Below are positions 1 through 6,294 of a stretch of DNA of 27,124 nucleotides, in pieces; position 1 is the stretch's first letter; each line of letters starts with the position of its first letter. The stretch is from contig JAEYTB010000259.1 of assembly GCA_023434205.1 (NCBI GenBank), positions 1 to 27,124 of the forward strand, in the 5' to 3' direction. The position numbers and the translations under genes are program-made. The DNA is from Planctomycetota bacterium (GTDB taxonomy: Bacteria > Planctomycetota > Phycisphaerae > Phycisphaerales > UBA1924). Under the pieces are notes generated by a model, which saw only the letters and a program-made list of their open reading frames with translations, had not been told where the DNA came from and made no database searches.

Positions 1-1067
1 CCGTTGGAGAGGGCGCTGTCCATGGCGATCTCGAGCAGATTGGCCCCCCCCGCGATCAGGACGGCGGACTCGACATCGTCGCCCAGCCGGGCGGCCGCCG
101 TGGGAACGACCAGCGAGCCGGCGCTGAACCCCATCATCACGACGCGGTCGGTAGGAAGGTCGGGTCGGTTCTTGCGGCAGTACTCCAGGGCCGCTTCCGC
201 GGCGTAGGCGTGCTCGGCGAGCACATCGTCGATGCGGTTGGCGACCGAGGCCGCGGCGATGTCGAGCTCCTCATCGTTGCGGATGTCGTACGTGCGCCCG
301 CCGCCCACAACCCGGGGGTTGGAGTCAATATGGACGATGGCCCAGCCCTCGTCCCGCATCTGGCGGATGACCTTGGTCTCGTACTCGTTGCCCATCATGG
401 CGACGAAGTGGATGATCAGGCCCTTGGGGGCTTTCCGCTGCACGGGCGGGAAGCCCATGGGGATCCCCTCGCGGATCGCCGTGTCGAGGTCCACGTTGGA
501 GTACTGGACGCCCGACAGGGGGTTGCTGGCCTCGTCCGCGGCACGCTTCATGCGGGTGCGGGAGAGGTACCCGGCACGGCGCGGGTCGTTGAGCGTCATC
601 GAGGAGAGGAACCAGGCGTTGGGGCGGAAGCCCTGCCGCTGGTCCTGCTCGCTGGTGAACCGCTGCGGGTCATCGCCGTCCTTGAAGCTGATCACCCGCA
701 GGAGCCCCTGCCCGACGATGTCGTTGTAGGTGACCTCGAACATCGGCTCGGACACCAGGCGTGCGTGGCGGGGCGAGAGTTCGTCCAGAGACTTGCTGCC
801 GGCCAGGTCGAGCCTGCGGTAGACCTTCGGGGTGGCGTCGCGGAAGCCCTCAACCCGGGCGGTGTCCCGGATCGGCCAGTCGGCGGGGGTCATTTCCGCG
901 ATCTCAACGTTGGTCTCGCCCCCCCGCTTCCCGGACTTGAAGGAGGTACAGCCTCCCACGGCCAGAGCCGCGCCAACGATCAGGGCCAGGGCCGCCAGCG
1001 TGTGGCGGCCGCGGGGGCGCTCCCCCCTGCTTGTAGACCGCGACGCTTTCTGAAACACTTGCCGCAT
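1..1067 (-). CDS. Secreted alpha/beta-hydrolase-fold lipoprotein, 3' end cut by the window edge
   Basis: The reading frame is open from ATG at 1067 to position 1 without a stop, giving at least 355 residues. The N-terminus is basic, followed by a hydrophobic stretch (about residues 24-38) and a lipobox-like AVGGC with Cys40, so a lipid-anchored envelope protein is likely. About 260 residues later GFSAGS places a candidate nucleophile at Ser315 in the G-x-S-x-G nucleophile elbow of alpha/beta hydrolases. It is preceded by a beta-strand-like VVMM and by a region (GLIIHFVAMMGNEYET) resembling the oxyanion-hole strand of that fold. An esterase, lipase or peptidase is plausible; the substrate is unknown. 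The start is supported by an AGGAGAGG ribosome site just upstream, which lies inside the divergent hutH gene. The catalytic Asp and His would lie off the window, so activity cannot be confirmed. Confidence 0.8.
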   Translation of the reverse strand, partial: MRQVFQKASRSTSRGERPRGRHTLAALALIVGAALAVGGCTSFKSGKRGGETNVEIAEMTPADWPIRDTARVEGFRDATPKVYRRLDLAGSKSLDELSPRHARLVSEPMFEVTYNDIVGQGLLRVISFKDGDDPQRFTSEQDQRQGFRPNAWFLSSMTLNDPRRAGYLSRTRMKRAADEASNPLSGVQYSNVDLDTAIREGIPMGFPPVQRKAPKGLIIHFVAMMGNEYETKVIRQMRDEGWAIVHIDSNPRVVGGGRTYDIRNDEELDIAAASVANRIDDVLAEHAYAAEAALEYCRKNRPDLPTDRVVMMGFSAGSLVVPTAAARLGDDVESAVLIAGGANLLEIAMDSALSN

Positions 1068-2592
1068 GACCTCTCCTGTCCCGCTGGTGCTGGATGCCAA
1101 ACCGCTCACGCTTGCGGACGTCGTTGACGCCGCTCGCCGTTCACGACACGTTGAGATCGGCCCGCTCGCCCGCTCAGCCCTCGCCGCGTCCCGCGCGGTG
1201 GTCGAGGCCGCGCTCGGTGACGGCTCTCCTCACTACGGCATTAATACAGGATTCGGTTCCCTCTCACGCCAGAGCATTCCTACCCAAGACCTTCGGACGC
1301 TCCAGCGGAACCTGATCCGATCCCACGCTTGTGGCGTTGGCGAGCCGCTCGCGCCCGACGTGGTCCGGGCGATGATGGTGCTGCTCGCCGCCTCGCTCTG
1401 CCGCGGGATGTCGGGCGTTCGTGCTGTGATTCCCGAGCAAATCGCGCGGATGCTCAACGCCGGGCTGACGCCGGTGGTCCCCTCGGTAGGGTCCGTCGGC
1501 GCCTCGGGCGACCTTGCCCCCCTGGCCCATATCGCGCTCACACTGATCGGCGAGGGGTCAATTATTCACTTGGGCAAAACGGTCCCCGCGGCTGAGGCAT
1601 TAGCCGCCGCCAACCTATCCCCAATCACCCTGGAAGCCAAGGAAGGGCTCGCGCTGATCAACGGCACGCACCTCATGGCCGCCCAGGGCGCGCTGGTGGT
1701 CCACGATGCGGAGCGCGCGTTCGACGCGGCTCTCACCGCCGCGGCGATGTCGATCGATGCCTGCCGCGGCACCGACGCGTTCCTGGATGAAAGGGTTCAC
1801 GCCGCCCGCAACCAGCCCGGGCAGCACTACGTCGCGGGCCAGCTCCGCGAGCGGCTCCGGGGCAGCCAGATCATCCCCAGCCACCGGGAGAACGACCCGC
1901 GGGTGCAGGACCCCTACTCGCTGCGGTGCATGCCGCAGGTGCTGGGCGCGGCCTGCGACTGCCTGGGTTATGTAAAGCAGGCCGTCGCCCGCGAGCTCGG
2001 CGCCGTCACCGACAACCCCCTGGTCTTCGCCGGCGAAGACCAGGGCGTGGTGTCGGCGGGCAACTTCCACGGCATGCCGTTGGCCATCCCGCTGGACGCC
2101 CTCACGATCGCGCTCTCCCACATCGCGGGCATTTCCGAGCGCCGGACCTTCTGGATGCTCAGCAACTTTGACCCCGAGGCCCGCCTCAAGCCCTACCTCT
2201 CGCCCGCCCCGGGGCTCAACAGCGGGCTGATGATCGCCCAGTACACCGCCGCGGCGTGCTGCAACGAGATCATCTCGCTGGCGACGCCGGCGAGCCCCGC
2301 GAACGTGGTGACGAGCGCGGGGATCGAGGACTACAACAGCTTCGGCCCGCGCGCGGCGGCGAAGGCGCGCAGGGCGTTGGAGCTGGTCGAGACCGTTGTC
2401 GCGATCGAACTGATGTGCGCCGCCCAGGGGCTCGAGTACCATCGGCCCCTGCGGAGCGGCGATCGCGTTGAGAAGGCCCACGCCCGCATCCGGGAGCGGG
2501 TGCCCCCCCTCCACGAAGACCGCGTGCTCGCGACAGATATCGAGTCGGTGCTCTCCCTGGTGCGGGATGGCGCGCTGGTGAGCGATGTATGA
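1066..2592 (+). CDS. hutH: Histidine ammonia-lyase (aromatic amino acid lyase family)
   Basis: The 508-aa product has the usual length for this family. It would convert L-histidine to urocanate and ammonia in the cytoplasm, the first step of histidine degradation. GSVGASGDLAPLAH contains the Ala-Ser-Gly triplet that cyclises to the MIO electrophile. GINTGFG, KEGLALINGT, QDPYSLRCMPQVLGA and GNFHGMPLA are further family signatures. The Ser-His in LIRSHACGVG matches the histidine-type selectivity position rather than the His-Leu of tyrosine lyases. In the C-terminal half the usual TSANQEDHVS reads TSAGIEDYNS: the Glu is kept but its neighbours differ, so another aromatic substrate is not fully excluded. 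No other hut gene is in the window. The start matches the family N-terminus (LTLADV at about residue 14), although no ribosome site precedes it. The stop overlaps the next gene as ATGA. Confidence 0.92.
   Translation: MTSPVPLVLDAKPLTLADVVDAARRSRHVEIGPLARSALAASRAVVEAALGDGSPHYGINTGFGSLSRQSIPTQDLRTLQRNLIRSHACGVGEPLAPDVVRAMMVLLAASLCRGMSGVRAVIPEQIARMLNAGLTPVVPSVGSVGASGDLAPLAHIALTLIGEGSIIHLGKTVPAAEALAAANLSPITLEAKEGLALINGTHLMAAQGALVVHDAERAFDAALTAAAMSIDACRGTDAFLDERVHAARNQPGQHYVAGQLRERLRGSQIIPSHRENDPRVQDPYSLRCMPQVLGAACDCLGYVKQAVARELGAVTDNPLVFAGEDQGVVSAGNFHGMPLAIPLDALTIALSHIAGISERRTFWMLSNFDPEARLKPYLSPAPGLNSGLMIAQYTAAACCNEIISLATPASPANVVTSAGIEDYNSFGPRAAAKARRALELVETVVAIELMCAAQGLEYHRPLRSGDRVEKAHARIRERVPPLHEDRVLATDIESVLSLVRDGALVSDV
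1070..1077 (-). promoter_or_regulatory. Shine-Dalgarno site of the divergent lipoprotein, inside hutH codons 2-4
   Basis: On the minus strand this reads AGGAGAGG, with its AGGAG core 5 nt before the ATG at 1067. It fixes the lipoprotein start and shows that the translation signal lies within the first codons of the oppositely oriented hutH. hutH itself has no recognisable Shine-Dalgarno site upstream of its ATG at 1066. Confidence 0.6.
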
Positions 2593-3671
2593 CCGCGAAG
2601 ATCCCCGCCCCGAAACTCCCCAAAGTCAAAGACCCGGACGCCCCGGATACCCCCCCACCGCCGCCCAAGAGCCAGTGGGAGAAGATCCTGACGTATACGC
2701 CGGTGGTGATGACGGTGGTAGCCACGCTGCTCGCCGGGCTCTCCAACAGCGAACTCAACGCGGCGCAGTACGAGCGGGCGTGGGCGGCCCAGCTCCAGTC
2801 AAAGATCGCTGACCAGTGGAACTTCTTCCAGGTCAAGCGCATCCGCGGCTCGGCCCTGGACAACACCCTTGAGCTGCTCCAGAGCCTGTCGGACGCGGCC
2901 CCGATCGAGGCCCGGGCGTTCGGCTCAGCGCTGGCGGCCCTGCCCGCGCTGGCGGAAGCGTCGGGCGCCACGGACGGGCCGCTGAAGGCCGCGTGCGAGC
3001 GCGTGGCGGCGGTTGGGTCACAGCCCGACTTCGAGCGGGTCCTGCAGACGCTCGCGTCGGGGACAGGCCCGGTGTTCACCCCGCGACCGATCGAGGATGG
3101 GGCTATCCGCGCGGCGATCGCCAGGATCGAGGGGCGCGCTCCCCTGCCCGAGGTTGCTGAAGCCGTGATGGCCGTGAACCCCCCGGCACTGGAGCAGGCA
3201 CTCCGCACGGCAGAGGAGAACGTCGCAGGATTCGATGCGGCGATCGCCCCCACGAACCGGGCGGTGGAGTCCCTCCGGGCCGCGCTCTCGCAGGCGACCG
3301 CCGCCGCCAACGCCGCGGTCCGCGCGGCGCCGCAGGGCCTTGGCGAGCTTCCCCGCAGGATCGATGAACTGGCGGCGGACTTTACCGCCGGCAGGCTGCG
3401 CTACGCGGCACGCCGCTACGACCAGGAGGCCCTGCTCAACAAGGACATCGCGCAGCTCACCGAGATCAACGTGCGGCGGTCGAACCTGATCGCCGACCGC
3501 CACAAGGCGCGCAGCCAGCTCTTTTTCTTCGGGATGATCATCGCGCAGGCCGCGGTCATCGCCTCGACGCTCGCGCTCGCCCTCAAGCAGAAGAGCCTGC
3601 TCTGGGGGCTCGCGACCGCCGCGGGGCTCGTGGCGGTTTCGTTCGGCGTGTACGTACGGTTCTACGTGTGA
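2589..3671 (+). CDS. DUF4337-like membrane protein with a long central insertion
   Basis: The 360-aa protein begins with a Pro/Lys-rich cytoplasmic stretch (residues 1-28), then a membrane segment at about 33-51. After it SNSELNAAQYERA and IADQWNFFQVKRIR (about 73-86) closely resemble the conserved core of DUF4337 proteins. Two further membrane segments lie at about 311-332 and 337-357, as expected for the end of that family. From memory DUF4337 proteins are nearer 200 residues; here roughly 190 Ala/Glu-rich, largely helical residues separate the core from the C-terminal pair. Function is unknown. Its ATG overlaps the hutH stop as ATGA, so it is probably translationally coupled to hutH, but a role in histidine breakdown is only a guess. 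A stem-loop follows its stop. Confidence 0.75.
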   Translation: MTAKIPAPKLPKVKDPDAPDTPPPPPKSQWEKILTYTPVVMTVVATLLAGLSNSELNAAQYERAWAAQLQSKIADQWNFFQVKRIRGSALDNTLELLQSLSDAAPIEARAFGSALAALPALAEASGATDGPLKAACERVAAVGSQPDFERVLQTLASGTGPVFTPRPIEDGAIRAAIARIEGRAPLPEVAEAVMAVNPPALEQALRTAEENVAGFDAAIAPTNRAVESLRAALSQATAAANAAVRAAPQGLGELPRRIDELAADFTAGRLRYAARRYDQEALLNKDIAQLTEINVRRSNLIADRHKARSQLFFFGMIIAQAAVIASTLALALKQKSLLWGLATAAGLVAVSFGVYVRFYV

Positions 3672-3682
3672 CCAAACAACAC

Positions 3683-3711
3683 GGCCCGCGCGGCATGAGG
3701 CCGCGCGAGCC
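3683..3711. terminator. Stem-loop between convergent genes, possible bidirectional terminator
   Basis: Arms 3683-3694 and 3700-3711 pair over 12 positions with one C-A mismatch around a 5-nt loop (ATGAG). It lies 12 nt after the stop of the DUF4337-like gene and 21 nt after the stop of the small lipoprotein on the other strand. There is no T-run on either side, so it is weaker evidence for termination than the other two hairpins in the window; it could instead be an mRNA 3'-end stabiliser. Confidence 0.45.
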
Positions 3712-3731
3712 GCTGTACGCCTCGGGCTCGC

Positions 3732-3869
3732 TCAGGGGGGCGTCGTCCCGCCCGTGGTGTTGGGCGGGGGCGGCGGCGGGTTGGTCCCGCTCCGGTTCTC
3801 ACACGCGGTCAACGCGAGCACCGCCGAAGCGCCGATCGCACACACCAACAGTTTGGCCGTCGTCATCAT
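3732..3869 (-). CDS. 45-aa proline-rich small lipoprotein
   Basis: This is a short reading frame with strong signals. AAGGAG lies 7-8 nt before the ATG at 3869 (a second ATG follows at 3866). A signal sequence (Lys6, then a hydrophobic run) leads to a clear lipobox LTAC with Cys23. The mature part is only 23 residues: ENRSGTN, six consecutive prolines, then NTTGGTTPP. It would be exported, cleaved by signal peptidase II and lipidated. It resembles the very small lipoproteins of unknown role that are common in Gram-negative bacteria, and no function can be given. It lies downstream of the RRM gene on the same strand but beyond that gene's terminator, so it probably has its own promoter between 3870 and 3973, which I could not pick out. 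Confidence 0.62.
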   Translation of the reverse strand: MMTTAKLLVCAIGASAVLALTACENRSGTNPPPPPPNTTGGTTPP

Positions 3870-3973
3870 GTCCGTGCTCCTTGGAGTGTCCGAAGACACG
3901 CCAGTGTTGCCGCGGGCGTCAAATCGCCGGTGAGGCAGGGACTACAAGGGGACTCACCGGGTGGCCAGCGCTC

Positions 3974-4008
3974 AAAAAAGAAACCGAGCCGGGAAGGCCC
4001 GGCTCGGT
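3974..4008 (-). terminator. Rho-independent terminator of the RRM protein gene
   Basis: Arms 3983-3993 and 3998-4008 form a perfect 11-bp GC-rich stem with a 4-nt loop. In minus-strand direction it is followed by TTTCTTTTTT (3982-3974), a good U-tract. It lies 27 nt after the RRM gene stop at 4036. Confidence 0.9.
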
Positions 4009-4035
4009 CAAAGTCACCAGCTGACTGAGCGAGGA

Positions 4036-4383
4036 TTACCAGCCGCCGCGGCCGCCGCCACCGCCGCCGCCGTAACCACCGCGACCGCCGCCGCCGCCAC
4101 GGCCGCCGCCGAAGCCGCCACGACCGCCGCCGCCACCCGGCTCACGGGGCTTGGCCTCGTTGACGGTGAGGTCGCGACCGCCAATGTTCTTGCCGTTGAG
4201 GCCGTTGATGGCGGCCTTGGCCGCCTCGGCGTCGCTGAACTCGACGAAGCCGAAGCCGCGGGGGCGGCCGGTCTCGCGGTCCATGACGAGCGAGGCGGAG
4301 GTCACCTCGCCGTACTGAGAGAAGAGGTCGCGGAGTTCCTGCTCGGAGGTCTGGAAAGAGAGGTTGCCGACGTAAAGCTTCAT
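4036..4383 (-). CDS. Glycine-rich RRM RNA-binding protein
   Basis: The 115-aa protein has one RNA recognition motif (residues 1-78) and a Gly/Arg-rich tail (83-115). RNP2 is LYVGNL (3-8) and RNP1 is RGFGFVEF (42-49), both with the aromatic residues that stack on RNA bases. The tail is built of GGG, RGG and GGYGG units, as in cyanobacterial Rbp and plant glycine-rich proteins. The protein would bind RNA in the cytoplasm, possibly as a cold-responsive chaperone by analogy. The ATG at 4383 was chosen because MKLYVGNL is the normal RRM beginning; the frame stays open another 95 codons upstream, but that part is low-complexity and unlike any RRM leader. A weak GGTGGAAG lies about 7 nt ahead. A 118-nt leader from the proposed promoter would fit regulation at the RNA level. 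Confidence 0.93.
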   Translation of the reverse strand: MKLYVGNLSFQTSEQELRDLFSQYGEVTSASLVMDRETGRPRGFGFVEFSDAEAAKAAINGLNGKNIGGRDLTVNEAKPREPGGGGGRGGFGGGRGGGGGRGGYGGGGGGGRGGW

Positions 4384-4507
4384 GAGTGCTTCCACCAATG
4401 TGCCCGAACTGTTTGACCGGCTGCTTGAACCTGGGCAGGAGGAAGCGTCGGGGACCAGAACCCCCAAACCTCGAAACACCGAGCGGGGAAGGACTGAGGC
4501 CGGGGAC

Positions 4508-4539
4508 ATATTACCACACGAGCGCGGGGGGGCGTGTGG
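4508..4539 (-). promoter_or_regulatory. Candidate promoter and operator of the RRM gene
   Basis: On the minus strand an extended -10-like TGGTAATAT has its hexamer at 4513-4508. Immediately upstream lies a perfect 7-bp inverted repeat, CCACACG (4514-4520) and CGTGTGG (4533-4539), with a 12-nt spacer. The dyad fills the space where the -35 to -10 spacer would be, the position of a repressor operator. No good -35 hexamer is visible. Transcription would start near 4501, giving a leader of about 118 nt. Confidence 0.33.
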
Positions 4540-4627
4540 GGCCGGCAAAATCAATGTGAGTAACTTTCGCCCCTGGTTCGGGTGGGGAATGTTTGGGTCC
4601 GGATACCCAAGCCGGCGGCTCGGGCGC

Positions 4628-4648
4628 CCCAAGTCCGACCCACTTGGG
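4628..4648. repeat. Perfect 7-bp inverted repeat, candidate operator
   Basis: CCCAAGT (4628-4634) and ACTTGGG (4642-4648) are separated by 7 nt. This two-half-site form suits a dimeric regulator. It lies about 135 bp upstream of the KaiC-like start. Confidence 0.35.
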
Positions 4649-4668
4649 CGCAACTCTATGAGCCCCAA

Positions 4669-4694
4669 CTCATTCCCAGCTTAGCTGGGTTGAG
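4669..4694. repeat. Imperfect dyad or hairpin upstream of the KaiC-like gene
   Basis: CTCA-TT-CCCAGC pairs with GCTGGG-T-TGAG around a TTA loop. The inner 6 bp and outer 4 bp are perfect and are separated by a small internal bulge. It could be a leader hairpin or a regulator site; there is no T-run suggesting a terminator. Confidence 0.3.
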
Positions 4695-4782
4695 GACTCC
4701 ACCCCGTAATGTTCGCTGGTCAGCCCGGGTGAACACGTGCATCGGGTTCCCCCGAAAGTGTGGATAGCTCCAGGAACGCTCG

Positions 4783-6294
4783 ATGAGTCTGCAGACTGAT
4801 TCGGTGATCACGACAGGCATTCAAGGGCTCGACATCGTCCTCAACGGGGGGCTTCCGGCCGGGCATGTGTACCTGCTCGAGGGGAACCCGGGCTCGGGAA
4901 AGACGACGCTGGCGCTCCAGGTTCTCCTCGAAGGGGCCCGACACGGCGAGACCGTTCTCTACGTCACGCTCTCCGAGACCAAGGCCGAAATCCAGAAGAT
5001 CGCCCGGTCGCACGCCTGGGACATCAGCGGCATCCAAATCCACGATCTGGCCGCCACGCTGGGCACCGTGACCGAGGACGACCAGTACACCGTCTTCCGC
5101 CCGTCCGAGGTCGAACTAGGCGAGACCTCAAAACGGATCGTTGCAGAAATCGAGCGGCTGAACCCGACCCGGGTGGTGATCGATTCGCTCTCAGAAATCC
5201 GTCTGCTGGCCCGCGATCCGCTCCGCTACCGCCGCCAGGTGCTGGGGTTCAAGCACTTCTTCATGGGCCGCGGCAGCACGGTGCTGCTCCTGGATGACAT
5301 GACGGCCACCGACGGCGATGACCAGCCGCAGTCCATCGTCCACGGCATTATCCAACTCGACCGCATGTTCGTGGAGTACGGTGCAGAGAGGCGCCGCGTC
5401 CGCGTCGCCAAAGTACGCGGGGCGTCGTTCCGCGGCGGGTTTCACGACCTCATCATTAACAAGGGCGGAGTCGAGGTGTTCCCGCGACTGGTGGCGTCAC
5501 AGCATAGGGTCAACTTCAAGGATGAACCTGTCAGCAGTGGGCTCGAAGAGTTCGACTCGCTGCTCGGCGGCGGTGTTGACCGGGGGACCAGCACGCTGAT
5601 CACGGGCCCCGCGGGCACCGGGAAGTCCGCAATCGCCACGCTCTTCGCCCATTCAGCCCTCACGCGAGGCGAGAAAGTGGCCATCTTCGCGTTCGAGGAA
5701 AACGCCCGCATCGCGACGCGGCGCGCCAAAGCCCTGGGCACCGATCTGGCGCCATTTCTTGAGAGCGGCGCGTGCTCGTTCCGCCACACCAACCCCGCGG
5801 AGCTCTCGCCCGGCGAGTTCGCGGCCCTGGTGCGTAAGAGCGTGGAGCGCGACGGGGCCCAGATGGTCATCATCGACAGCCTCAACGGCTACCTCAACGC
5901 CATGACCGAGGAGCGGTACCTCACCGCCCAGCTCCACGAACTCCTCGCGTACCTCAACCACCGGGGCATCGTCACCCTGATGGTGCTGGTGCAACGCGGC
6001 ATGATGGGGCCCGGCATGTCCCCGCCGGTGGACGTCAGCTACCTCTCCGACAGCATCATCCTGCTCCGCCACTTCGAAGCCTTCGGCGCGGTGCGCAAGG
6101 CCGTCTCGATCGTCAAGAAGCGGTCGGGCTCGCATGAGGACACGATCCGCGAGCTGAGGTTTGAGCCCGGCCGCGTCCGCGTGGGCGGCGCGCTCGAGCA
6201 GTTCCGCGGCGTGCTGACGGGCGTCCCCACGTACGTCGGCCAGGAACAGAGCCTGATGGCGGACCAGCGACGCCCCCGTGAGGAGGCCCGGTGA
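4783..6294 (+). CDS. Double-domain KaiC-like RecA-fold ATPase
   Basis: The 503-aa protein has two KaiC repeats. Repeat 1 has Walker A GNPGSGKT (34-41), a Glu after strand 2 (Glu65 in LSE) and Walker B VVIDS with Asp134. Repeat 2 has Walker A GPAGTGKS (275-282), the paired catalytic Glu305-Glu306 and Walker B VIIDS with Asp365. Such proteins form ATP-driven hexameric switches in the cytoplasm. In cyanobacterial KaiC the second repeat autophosphorylates on adjacent Ser431 and Thr432; the aligned segment here, DVSYLSDSIILL, has Ser419 followed by Tyr420, and the Thr426 position is Pro. No kaiA or kaiB is nearby. The gene overlaps the following histidine kinase by GTGA, so the pair very likely acts together in signalling. 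This looks like a non-clock KaiC homologue; the regulated process is unknown. Confidence 0.92.
   Translation: MSLQTDSVITTGIQGLDIVLNGGLPAGHVYLLEGNPGSGKTTLALQVLLEGARHGETVLYVTLSETKAEIQKIARSHAWDISGIQIHDLAATLGTVTEDDQYTVFRPSEVELGETSKRIVAEIERLNPTRVVIDSLSEIRLLARDPLRYRRQVLGFKHFFMGRGSTVLLLDDMTATDGDDQPQSIVHGIIQLDRMFVEYGAERRRVRVAKVRGASFRGGFHDLIINKGGVEVFPRLVASQHRVNFKDEPVSSGLEEFDSLLGGGVDRGTSTLITGPAGTGKSAIATLFAHSALTRGEKVAIFAFEENARIATRRAKALGTDLAPFLESGACSFRHTNPAELSPGEFAALVRKSVERDGAQMVIIDSLNGYLNAMTEERYLTAQLHELLAYLNHRGIVTLMVLVQRGMMGPGMSPPVDVSYLSDSIILLRHFEAFGAVRKAVSIVKKRSGSHEDTIRELRFEPGRVRVGGALEQFRGVLTGVPTYVGQEQSLMADQRRPREEAR

Larger units (their letters stand above)
4384..4782. other. 399-bp divergent intergenic region between the RRM and KaiC-like genes
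   Basis: No convincing coding sequence is present; the frames open here have no ribosome site, coding bias or recognisable product. It holds the candidate RRM promoter and operator (4508-4539), two further dyads (4628-4648 and 4669-4694) and, just before 4783, the KaiC-like gene's ribosome site CAGGAA, 7 nt from its ATG. I could not identify a clear promoter for the KaiC-like gene. Confidence 0.6.

Noticed and set aside
210..1127. Plus-strand open frame of 305 codons opposite the truncated lipoprotein
   Set aside because: The minus strand is open through the whole interval with a lipobox and a G-x-S-x-G motif, and the plus frame would run into hutH.
3668..4024. 118-codon plus-strand frame after the DUF4337-like gene
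   Set aside because: It runs through a stem-loop, antisense to the small lipoprotein and across the RRM terminator, and has no ribosome site or domain.
4384..4668. N-terminal extension of the RRM protein
   Set aside because: The extra 95 residues are unlike any RRM leader and cross the candidate promoter; the RRM begins exactly at Met 4383.
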